Positions 32,517-41,686 of a stretch of 64,000 bases of DNA are shown in pieces; position 1 is the first letter of the stretch; every line of letters begins with the position of its first letter. The position numbers and the translations under genes were made by a program. The notes below the pieces were generated by a model, which had not been told where the DNA came from, searched no databases, and saw only the letters and a list, made by a program, of their open reading frames with translations. This DNA is from JAOUJD01 sp963726405 (GTDB taxonomy: Bacteria > Pseudomonadota > Gammaproteobacteria > Burkholderiales > Burkholderiaceae_F): NCBI GenBank assembly GCA_963726405.1, contig CAVSCF010000001.1, forward strand, positions 62,001 to 126,000, in the 5' to 3' direction.

Positions 32517-33857
32517 TCATACCCAGTCGAAGATTTCCGAATGCACCTGCGCGGCCGCGACGCCGAGCGCGGAAAGGGCTTGTTCCACGCTCGTCGTCAT
32601 CGGCGTCGGCCCGCAAAGGAAGCACTGGAGCCGGCGGCGCTCGGGCGGCAGGTGGCGCGCCAGGACGTCCTCGCTGATGAAGCCGCGTTCCCCGGTCCAG
32701 TCCGGGTCCGGCTCGAGCAGGACGTGCACGACCTTCAGGTTCAACCGCGTTGCGAGCGCATCGAGCTCCTCGCGGAATGCCACGCGGTCCCACACGCGAT
32801 TGCCATAGAAGAGCACCAGTGGACGCTGGTCGCCGCGGTCGGCGAGCGTGCGCAGCATGGACATGATCGGCGCGATGCCGATGCCGCCGGCGACGAAGGC
32901 ATAGCCGCGGGCGGCCGGGTAATCGTCGATGCTGAAGGTGCCGTACGGGGCATCGATCCAGGCCGTCTCGCCGACCTTCACGTCCTTGATGGTCGACGTG
33001 AAGTCGCCGGCCGCCTTGATCGAGACTTCGACCCGGTCGCCGCGTTCGGCGCTCGACGCGATCGAGAAGGGATGCTCGCGCATCGCGAAGGGCGAGGCTC
33101 GCAGCGTGAGCCAGGCGAACTGGCCGGGCGCGAAGCGCAGCGGAGTGGCGGACTGCGGCCGCAGCGCCAGGGTCCATACCCGGCCGCGCTCCGGCCTCAC
33201 TTCGGCCACCGTCCACCGCTGCTGCTTCGTGCGGAGCGGCCGGAGCAGGCGGACGTAGGCGATCAGCGCCACCCAGAACGCGCCATACGCGCTCCACAGC
33301 CACTGCTTCCAGGCGGTATCGAGAAAGCGCCCGGCTCCGTGCAGGTGCCAAAGCGCGAGGGCAAAGGCGGTGGTGGCCAGCAGCGCGTGCATGAAGCGCC
33401 AGCGGTCGTAGTCGAGCTGCGCGCGCTTGCGCACGAGCGCGACGAGGACGACGACGGCGAACAGCGCGAGGGCGACGCGGCCGGCCGTCATGTACGCCGG
33501 GGCGGCCGCCGGATTCGCGCTGCCGAGCACCTCCGGGTGCAGCACGCGCAGCAGCGCATAGTGTCCGCCGATCACCGCCAGCGCGAAGACCGCGAGGTAC
33601 CGGTGGAAGTAGTAGACGATGTCGATGCCGAACGGCGCGGTGGCGCGCCGGAAGCGCGCCGTCAGTGCGAACTGCACGCCCAGCATCGCGAGCCCCGCAT
33701 AGCCGAGCGCCATCGGGAAATCCCAGCCGAAGCCGAGTCCGGCCGCCGGGCCGGGCAACAGCGCGAACAGCGGGACCGTGACGGCCAGCACGTAGACGGC
33801 GAGCCAGAGCAGCGAGGCGACGGCGGCGCGGGGAGTCGTTGGACGTGACCGAGTCAT
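32517..33857 (-). CDS. Ferric-reductase-like transmembrane flavoprotein
   Basis: A 446-residue membrane protein. Residues about 10-205 carry six hydrophobic segments with heme-ligand-type His pairs (YFHRYLAVFALAVIGGHYAL; RFMHALLATTAFALALWHLH), the ferric reductase-like domain. Residues about 215-320 form the FAD domain (MREHPFSIASS), and the rest is the NAD(P) domain (FVAGGIGIAPIMSML and the C-terminal CGPTPMTTSVEQAL). It should move electrons from cytoplasmic NAD(P)H to b hemes and the periplasmic side. Partner of the monoheme cytochrome encoded downstream. Its position opposite the multiheme cluster suggests it feeds, or drains, that chain. The direction is unknown. Confidence 0.85.
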   Translation of the reverse strand: MTRSRPTTPRAAVASLLWLAVYVLAVTVPLFALLPGPAAGLGFGWDFPMALGYAGLAMLGVQFALTARFRRATAPFGIDIVYYFHRYLAVFALAVIGGHYALLRVLHPEVLGSANPAAAPAYMTAGRVALALFAVVVLVALVRKRAQLDYDRWRFMHALLATTAFALALWHLHGAGRFLDTAWKQWLWSAYGAFWVALIAYVRLLRPLRTKQQRWTVAEVRPERGRVWTLALRPQSATPLRFAPGQFAWLTLRASPFAMREHPFSIASSAERGDRVEVSIKAAGDFTSTIKDVKVGETAWIDAPYGTFSIDDYPAARGYAFVAGGIGIAPIMSMLRTLADRGDQRPLVLFYGNRVWDRVAFREELDALATRLNLKVVHVLLEPDPDWTGERGFISEDVLARHLPPERRRLQCFLCGPTPMTTSVEQALSALGVAAAQVHSEIFDWV

Positions 33858-34146
33858 GGCGAGGTTCGCCCGGACGTTTGCGCGCTGGGCGCGTCGAGTC
33901 TACGCACCCTGTGGTTGCTTCAGCGGTGCCCCGCGGGTTCGACCGTTTTCCGTCTTGCCGCCCTCGTCGTCGCCGTATCGCTGAGCAATTCCGCGAGGAC
34001 GCGGATGTCCTCGACCGCCTCGGTGATCCGGAGGTCGCTCGCGCCACCGCCTGCAGCGTGGTGACACGGCTGTACGAGCACGCGCTCCGCCAGCCCGCAC
34101 CGCGCAACGTGCAGCTGCTGCGCTTTGCGCAGCCCGGCAGCGAGCT
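33858..34146. other. Intergenic region, no gene identified
   Basis: A gap of 289 bases between two minus-strand genes. One minus-strand frame continues from the DUF411 region with a protein-like stretch (LRITEAVEDIRVLAELLSD), but has no start and no recognised family. It may be another remnant. Confidence 0.35.
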
Positions 34147-34638
34147 TCAGGTCCTCGGGGCCTTGCGCTCGTAGGTGGCAAAGACCGTTGCCGTCTCGTC
34201 CTTCTGCACCAGCAGGACGTCGTAGCGATCGACGCGGCCATCGTCGACTTCCATGCCGGGCGATCCGAGCGGCATGCCCGGGACCGCCAGGCCCAGCGCC
34301 TTCGGCCGCTCCTTCAGCAAGCGCCTGATCTCGCGCGCCGGCACGTGGCCCTCGATCACGTAGCCGTCGACCAGGGCGGTGTGGCAGGAGCCGTAGCGCA
34401 GCGACATGCCGACGTCGGCGCGCTTCTTCGCGTTGCCCACGTCGAAGGTCCTGATGTTCGTGAAGCCGTTCGCCTGGAGGTGCTTGACCCAGTCGCTGCA
34501 GCAGCCACAGGTCGGGCTCTTGTAGACCTCGACCACTGGAGCAGCCTCGGCGAACGTGCTCCGCGGAGCGAGGGACAGGATCGCCGGCGCGGCGGCGAGC
34601 AGGCCGGCGACGCGCCGACGGGTGAGATTGATGGCCAT
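34147..34638 (-). CDS. DUF411 exported metal-binding protein
   Basis: A 163-residue protein with a Tat-like or Sec signal (NLTRRRVAGLLAAAPAILSL). The mature part is DUF411: VEVYKSPTCGCCSDWVKHLQ holds a CxCC motif, then SLRYGSCHTALVDGYVIEGH with another Cys-His, and LAVPGMPLGSPGME. Members are often found with copper resistance genes and are thought to bind copper or another soft metal in the periplasm. Here it stands alone between a redox gene pair and trxC. Metal handling for cytochromes or oxidative stress is possible but not shown. Confidence 0.85.
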   Translation of the reverse strand: MAINLTRRRVAGLLAAAPAILSLAPRSTFAEAAPVVEVYKSPTCGCCSDWVKHLQANGFTNIRTFDVGNAKKRADVGMSLRYGSCHTALVDGYVIEGHVPAREIRRLLKERPKALGLAVPGMPLGSPGMEVDDGRVDRYDVLLVQKDETATVFATYERKAPRT

Positions 34639-34814
34639 GGTGAAGTCGGGTTGCGCAGATGAGTCGCGAAGTCGAGTCGAACGGGGAGGTGAGTCGAGAG
34701 TATCGGCGGCGCGGCGGCAGCGCTTGGCTCATGTCAAAGCCGGATGATCGGCGGGGGCACCGCCGACCAGCGCACCGCCTTTCGACCGCTGCTCAGGCAA
34801 ACCCCGCTCCCGAC

Positions 34815-35252
34815 TCAGCCATCGGCGCGCATCGTACCCGTCGCCCGTTCCAGCCAGCGCCCGAATTCGGCGGCCGGCAGGGCCCCGCTGATGCGCTGCA
34901 CGATGTCGCCTCGGCCGAAGACGGCGAGCGTCGGGATGCTGCGGATCGCGTAACGCGCCGCCAGGTCCGGATTGGCGTCGGTGTCGACCTTCGCGAACAC
35001 GACGTTGCGCTGCTTCGCGGCTTCGGCGGCAAAGACAGGGGCGAAAGCCCGGCATGGGCCGCACCACGCGGCCCAGAAATCGACGACAACCGGGCGCTCG
35101 CGCCGGATGACGGCGTCGAAGTTCGCTGTGTCCAGCGCTACCGGGGCGCCGTTCAGCAGTTCCTTCGAACAACGCCCGCACACCGGTTCCTCGGCCGACC
35201 GGTCCGGCGCAACGCGGTTCCGTGTGGAGCAGTGCGGACAGGTGATCAACAT
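34815..35252 (-). CDS. trxC: Thioredoxin 2
   Basis: A 145-residue cytoplasmic thioredoxin with an N-terminal zinc-ribbon (CPHC at residues 5-8, CGRC about 25-28) that defines TrxC, followed by the redox site WAAWCGPCRAFAPVF. It reduces protein disulphides, and in E. coli trxC belongs to the OxyR regulon; an oxyR gene lies about 5 kb away. ATG 35252 is chosen because the family starts with MxIxCPHC; an ATG 30 bases upstream is also in frame. Confidence 0.92.
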   Translation of the reverse strand: MLITCPHCSTRNRVAPDRSAEEPVCGRCSKELLNGAPVALDTANFDAVIRRERPVVVDFWAAWCGPCRAFAPVFAAEAAKQRNVVFAKVDTDANPDLAARYAIRSIPTLAVFGRGDIVQRISGALPAAEFGRWLERATGTMRADG

Positions 35253-35473
35253 GGCGGGCAGGTCCTGGAGACGATGGTTCACCTAAGTGGGGGACGGCCC
35301 GGGCGGGGACAAGGGGTCCAGGGCGGGAGCCCGGCGGGGCGCTGCGGGCGCCGAATAGGCGGGACAGCTCCCGGGTAATCCCGCGATCCGGGCGCGAGGG
35401 CTCCGCCCACACTCGCCAGGGTGAGGGGTGAGGCCGTCTCGCCCGCGCCCGCCTGCCAGGAACAAGGACGACC

Positions 35474-37309
35474 ATGAGCCAGACCGCCGACGAACTGCTT
35501 TCTTCCCTGAACCAGCGGGACATTGCCCGCCGGCTCCAGGAGTACCAGGCGCTGCTGGCCAACGACTCGATGGGAATCCTCGTCGTCTGCGACGGCGAGA
35601 TCATGCAGTGCAATCCGTGCGCAGCGCGCCTGTTCGGCTGGGATCAGGGCGACCTGCTGGGGCGGGCGGCGGCCACGGTGTTTGCCTCGGAGGAGGAATT
35701 CCAGTCGTTCGCGAGCCGCATCGGCGACGCGCTCGCCGCCGACGGTTCGCCGGCCATGGAATGGAAGACCATGCGCCGCGACGGTTCGCGCTTCTGGGCG
35801 CGCCTGCTGGTCAAGAGCATCACGCCTGGCGGGCCGGCCGGCGAGACGGTGTGGATGGTCGAAGACATCACGCACCGCAAGGCGACGGAGACGGCGCTGG
35901 CGCGTGCGCGCGAGGAACTGGAACTGCGCGTGCGCGCGGCCCACGACGAACTCGCGTGGACCAACGAGCGGCTCGTTGCCGAGATGTACGAACGCAGCGA
36001 GGTCGAAGAGCGCGCGCGTCGGATGGCGCTCTACGACAACTGGACCGGATTGCCCAACCGGCGGCTGCTCGAATCGCGGCTCGACGAAGCCGTCCGCAAC
36101 CACCAGCTCGCGGGCGATCGCCTGGCCGTGCTCGTGGTGGACATCGACGAATTCACGAAGCTCAACGACGCGCTCGGCCATCGCGTGGGCGACGCCCTGC
36201 TGCAGCAGGCCGCGCGTCGCGTGGTGGACATGGTGCGGACCTCGGACCTCGTCGCGCGAAGCGGCTCCGACGAGTTCGCGATCGTGCTCGGCCGCCTGCG
36301 CTACACCGACGACGCCGAGCGGGTCGCGGCCAAGGTCGGCGAGCTGCTGGCGCAACCGTTCGACATCGACGGCGAGCAGATCAACGTGACGGTCAGCGTC
36401 GGCATTGCGCGCTACCCGGGCGACGGCGTCGGTTCCGACATGCTGCTTCGGAACGCGGACGCGGCGCTGGCGTTCGCGAAGGCGCGCGGCACGGGGCGCG
36501 TGCAGGTGTTCGAGCCGCAGATGAACGACGACCTGCTGCGCCGCCTGAAGGTCGAAGCCGGGCTGCGTCGCGCGCTCGACCGTGGCGAGTTCGAGGTGTA
36601 CTTCCAGCCGCGCATGAGCCTCGCCGCCGGCAAGCTGGCGGGCGCCGAAGCGCTGGTGCGCTGGCGTCATCCCGAGCTCGGCGTGCAGGAGCCCGCCTCG
36701 TTCATGAGCGTCGCGGAGGACACCGGTCTGATCTTCCCGATCGGCGAAGTGGTGCTGCGTGCGGCCTGCCAGGCGGCAATGCAGTGGTCGAATGCCGGAC
36801 TGGGCGACCTCACGGTGAGCGTGAACCTGTCGCCGCGCGAGTTCCGCGGGCGCTCGCTGCTGCCGATGGTGAGCCAGGCGCTGGTCGACTCGGGCCTCGA
36901 CGCCGAACGGCTGCAGGTCGAGATCACCGAGGCGAGCCTGATGCGCGATCGGGAGAAGGCCGAGCAGGTGCTGTCCGGCCTGCAGACCATGGGCGTGAAG
37001 ATCGCGCTCGACAATTTCGGCACCGGATATTCGAGCCTGTCGAACCTGCGCCGTTTCCCGGTCGACATCATCAAGATCGACGGGCAGTTCGTCCGTTCGG
37101 CGCCGAGCGAGCCCGCCGACGCGAAGATCGTGGCCGCGCTTGCGCATCTCGCGCACGAACTCGGCTTCAGCGTCGTGGCCGAGGGCATCGAAGCGAAGGA
37201 CCAGCTCGAGTTCGTGAAGGCGTGCGGCTGCGACGAAGCCCAGGGCTTCCTGCTCGGCCGTCCGCTTTCCGGCCTCGCGTTCGTCGACCTGGCGCGCCGG
37301 CTGAAATAG
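35474..37309 (+). CDS. PAS-GGDEF-EAL protein with degenerate catalytic motifs
   Basis: A 611-residue cytoplasmic sensor. Residues about 25-135 form a PAS domain, 140-185 a coiled linker, 186-345 a GGDEF domain and 360-611 an EAL domain. The diguanylate cyclase motif is GSDEF (264-268) instead of GGDEF, so cyclase activity is doubtful. In the phosphodiesterase domain, EAL (392-394), Asn451, Glu483 and Lys534 are present, but the metal-binding DD pair reads Asp513-Asn514 (LDNFGTGYSS). Activity may be weak or lost, leaving a c-di-GMP/GTP receptor role. No transmembrane segment is seen. The gene is followed by two hairpins. Confidence 0.9.
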   Translation: MSQTADELLSSLNQRDIARRLQEYQALLANDSMGILVVCDGEIMQCNPCAARLFGWDQGDLLGRAAATVFASEEEFQSFASRIGDALAADGSPAMEWKTMRRDGSRFWARLLVKSITPGGPAGETVWMVEDITHRKATETALARAREELELRVRAAHDELAWTNERLVAEMYERSEVEERARRMALYDNWTGLPNRRLLESRLDEAVRNHQLAGDRLAVLVVDIDEFTKLNDALGHRVGDALLQQAARRVVDMVRTSDLVARSGSDEFAIVLGRLRYTDDAERVAAKVGELLAQPFDIDGEQINVTVSVGIARYPGDGVGSDMLLRNADAALAFAKARGTGRVQVFEPQMNDDLLRRLKVEAGLRRALDRGEFEVYFQPRMSLAAGKLAGAEALVRWRHPELGVQEPASFMSVAEDTGLIFPIGEVVLRAACQAAMQWSNAGLGDLTVSVNLSPREFRGRSLLPMVSQALVDSGLDAERLQVEITEASLMRDREKAEQVLSGLQTMGVKIALDNFGTGYSSLSNLRRFPVDIIKIDGQFVRSAPSEPADAKIVAALAHLAHELGFSVVAEGIEAKDQLEFVKACGCDEAQGFLLGRPLSGLAFVDLARRLK

Positions 37310-37312
37310 CGG

Positions 37313-37361
37313 CGAACGCGATGTACGCGACCGCTGCGCGGTCGCACGTGCATCGCGTTCG
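37313..37361. terminator. Nested hairpin after the GGDEF-EAL gene
   Basis: Outer stem CGAACGCGATG / CATCGCGTTCG (11 bp) encloses an inner stem CGACCG / CGGTCG. It starts 4 bases after the stop codon. It could be a terminator or an RNA-stabilising structure. Confidence 0.5.
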
Positions 37362-37370
37362 ATTGAAGTG

Positions 37371-37405
37371 AAAGACGGGCTTGGGGCGGCCCGGCGCCCG
37401 TCTTT
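37371..37405 (+). terminator. Intrinsic terminator of the GGDEF-EAL gene
   Basis: AAAGACGGGC, 15 bases, GCCCGTCTTT form a 10-bp stem whose 3' arm ends in TTT. An A-rich 5' arm and T-rich 3' arm are typical of bidirectional terminators. Confidence 0.65.
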
Positions 37406-37521
37406 GAGTTCAACGGCACCCGGACCCATCCGATGGTCACCTGCGTTGCCTTCGGACCACTCGGGCGTCCGCTTCGCTCGGCCTTAAACTGCGCAGTCAG
37501 TCAACGCGCAGGAGACCCCGC

Positions 37522-37902
37522 ATGAACAAGGAGATCGTCTCGACGCCGAAGGCGCCGGGCGCCATCGGTCCGTACTCGCAGGCGGTCAGGACCGGGCTGG
37601 TGGTGTTCACCTCCGGGCAGATCGGGCTCGATCCGAAGACGGGCGAGCTGGTCAGCCAGGACTTCGAGGCGCAGGTGCGGCAGTCGTTCGCGAATCTCGC
37701 TGCCGTGGCCGAGGCTGCCGGCGGATCGCTCGCCAATGCGGTCAAGTTGACGCTCTTCCTGACCGACCTGTCGAAGTTCGGCAAGGTCAACGAAATCATG
37801 ACCGAGGCCGTGGGCAAGCCCTATCCGGCCCGCTCGACGGTGGGCGTCGCGAGCCTGCCCAAGGGCGCGCAGTTCGAGGTCGAAGCGATCCTGGTTCTCT
37901 AG
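37522..37902 (+). CDS. ridA: RidA family enamine/imine deaminase
   Basis: A 126-residue RidA (YjgF/YER057c/UK114) protein, which hydrolyses reactive 2-aminoacrylate and related imines made by PLP enzymes. Visible family motifs are GPYSQAVRTG near the N-terminus, TSGQIGLDPKTGELV, and PARSTVGVASLPKGAQFEVE, whose Arg binds the substrate carboxylate and Glu the water. GAG at about 10 bases serves as ribosome site. It lies 9 bases ahead of recG and probably shares its transcript. Confidence 0.92.
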   Translation: MNKEIVSTPKAPGAIGPYSQAVRTGLVVFTSGQIGLDPKTGELVSQDFEAQVRQSFANLAAVAEAAGGSLANAVKLTLFLTDLSKFGKVNEIMTEAVGKPYPARSTVGVASLPKGAQFEVEAILVL

Positions 37903-37911
37903 GCCGTCAGC

Positions 37912-39977
<2,066 letters not shown>

Positions 39978-39981
<4 letters not shown>

Positions 39982-40925
39982 CACTGACCGAACTGAAGTA
40001 CATCGTTGCCGTCGCCCGCGAGCGCCACTTCGGCCGCGCGGCGGAGGCCTGCTTCGTCAGCCAGCCGACGCTGTCGGTGGCGATCAAGAAGCTCGAGGAC
40101 GAACTCGGCACGCTGATCTTCGAGCGCCGGACGAACGACGTGACGACCACGCCGGCCGGTGAGCGCATCGTCAACCAGGCGCAGCGCGTCCTCGACGAGG
40201 CGGCGCAGATCCGCGAGATCGCGCGCCAGGGCAAGGACCCGCTCGCCGGGCCGCTGCAACTCGGCGTGATCTACACGATCGGTCCCTACCTGCTGCCCGG
40301 CCTGGTCCGACAGTTGCTGAAGGACGCGCCGCAGATGCCGCTGCTGCTCACCGAGAATTTCACGGTGAAGCTGCTCGAACTGCTGAAGAACGGCGACATC
40401 GACGTCGCGATCATGGCGCTGCCGCTGCCCGAGAGCGGGCTGATGATGCAGGCCGTGTACGACGAGGAATTCATCATCGCCGTGCCGAAGTCGCACCCGT
40501 GGGCGAAGCGCAAGTCGGTGCCGAGCGAGGACCTGAAGCGCGAGACCATGCTGCTGCTCGGCACCGGCCACTGCTTCCGCGACCAGGTGCTCGAGGTGTG
40601 CCCGGAACTGTCGCGTTTCTCCTCGTCCGCGGAAGGAATGCAGAAGACGTTCGAGGGGTCGTCGCTCGATACCATCCGTCACATGGTGGCGTCCGGCCTT
40701 GGCGTCACGGTGCTGCCGCGGACCTCGGTGCCGGTGAAGACCCCGCGCGATTCGCTGCTCGAGTACGTGCCTTTCAAGGCGCCGGTGCCCGATCGGCGCG
40801 TGGTGCTCGCCTGGCGCAAGTCGTTCACGCGGACGGCGGCGATCGACGCCCTGCGACAGGCGGTCCTGAAGTGCCAACTGCACGGCGTGCAGATGCTGCC
40901 CGACGCCCCGGTCGAAGCCTGGTAA
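39978..40925 (+). CDS. oxyR: Hydrogen-peroxide-sensing LysR regulator OxyR
   Basis: A 315-residue LysR-family activator of antioxidant genes. Residues 1-60 are the winged helix (YIVAVARERHFGRAAEACFV, SQPTLSVAIKKLE). The peroxide switch is intact: GTGHCFRDQVLEVCPE places Cys199 and Cys208 at exactly the E. coli positions, and they form a disulphide on oxidation. The start overlaps recG by four bases, and dps, a typical OxyR target, follows 90 bases downstream. Confidence 0.95.
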
Positions 40926-40958
40926 CCCGGCGCTATCGGGCCGTTAGGAAAACTCGAA

Positions 40959-40987
40959 TTGCCGCGGGCAGCGACACTGCCTAGCAT
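40959..40987 (+). promoter_or_regulatory. Putative promoter of dps
   Basis: TTGCCG (40959-40964), 17 bases, TAGCAT (40982-40987) resembles a sigma-70 promoter 28 bases before the dps start. The region just upstream (40926-40958) is the likely OxyR binding site if dps is an OxyR target here, but no clear ATAG-spaced motif was confirmed. Confidence 0.45.
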
Positions 40988-41015
40988 CGGTCGACAACTG
41001 AAAAGGACTGAACTC

Positions 41016-41558
41016 ATGGCGAAGACACGGAAGAACAAGGTGAGCACGAGCGGCATCAGCAGCGGCAGCACTAACGGCAACGTCAGTGCAGTCGCGATCG
41101 ACATCGGCATTCCCGAGAAGGATCGCCAGCGGATAGCGGAAGGCCTCGCGCGCCTGCTCGCCGACACCTATGGGCTGTACCTGAAGACGCACAGCTTTCA
41201 CTGGAACGTCGAGGGCCCGATGTTCAACACGCTGCACCTGATGTTCATGGAGCAGTACACGGAACTGTGGACCGCGCTGGATGCGATCGCCGAGCGCATC
41301 CGCTCGCTCGGCTATCCGGCGCCCGGCACCTACCGCGAGTTCGCGCGGCTGTCGAAGATCGAGGACACCGAAGGCGTGCCCGAAGCGCTCGAAATGGTCC
41401 GGCTGCTGGTGCTCGGTCACGAGACCGTGGCGCGCACCGCGCGCGAGGTGTTCAAGGCGGCGGACAAAGGCGGCGACGAATCGACGGCCGACCTGCTGAC
41501 ACAGCGACTGCAGGTGCATGAAAAGACCGCGTGGATGCTTCGAAGCCTGCTCAAGTAG
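41016..41558 (+). CDS. dps: Dps-family ferritin-like DNA protection protein
   Basis: A 180-residue Dps protein, which forms 12-mers that oxidise and store iron with peroxide. The ferroxidase motif is LKTHSFHWNVEGPMFNTLHL followed by FMEQYTELWTALDAIAERIR, with the conserved His, Asp and Glu ligands. The N-terminal tail is Lys-, Ser- and Gly-rich (MAKTRKNKVSTSGISSGSTN), suited to DNA binding. AAAAGGA precedes ATG 41016. It follows oxyR and is probably under its control. Its 3' end is duplicated, inverted and partly direct, just downstream. Confidence 0.93.
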   Translation: MAKTRKNKVSTSGISSGSTNGNVSAVAIDIGIPEKDRQRIAEGLARLLADTYGLYLKTHSFHWNVEGPMFNTLHLMFMEQYTELWTALDAIAERIRSLGYPAPGTYREFARLSKIEDTEGVPEALEMVRLLVLGHETVARTAREVFKAADKGGDESTADLLTQRLQVHEKTAWMLRSLLK

Positions 41559-41588
41559 GCTTCGAAGCATGCTTTCCATGCGGTCTTT
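41521..41588. repeat. Inverted duplication of the dps 3' end
   Basis: ATGCTTCGAAGCCT (41535-41548) and its perfect reverse complement (41557-41570) flank the dps stop with an 8-base spacer. The similarity continues outward: AAAGACCGCGTGG upstream matches the reverse complement of CCATGCGGTCTTT downstream, with a 5-base insertion and one mismatch. The transcript would fold into a long hairpin and may act as the dps terminator. Confidence 0.7.
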
Positions 41589-41598
41589 CGGCGGAGGC

Positions 41599-41621
41599 TA
41601 ACTTTGGTGCAGCCAAAGTTA
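41599..41621. repeat. Inverted repeat TAACTTTGG-N5-CCAAAGTTA
   Basis: A perfect 9-bp inverted repeat with the loop TGCAG, immediately followed by the GC-rich GCCGCGCAGCGGCGGC. No T-run follows, so it looks more like a short dispersed repeat or RNA-stabilising element than a terminator. Confidence 0.6.
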
Positions 41622-41644
41622 AGCCGCGCAGCGGCGGCCGGAGC

Positions 41645-41675
41645 CAAAAGACGTGCTTCGCAGCCTGCTGAAATA
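41645..41675 (+). repeat. Direct partial copy of the dps C-terminal codons
   Basis: AAAAGAC, then GTGCTTCGCAGCCTGCTGAAATAG encodes VLRSLLK-stop, nearly the dps ending MLRSLLK-stop. It is a remnant of a second dps-like 3' end, suggesting duplication followed by deletion. Confidence 0.55.
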
Positions 41676-41686
41676 GAGGTGCCATC

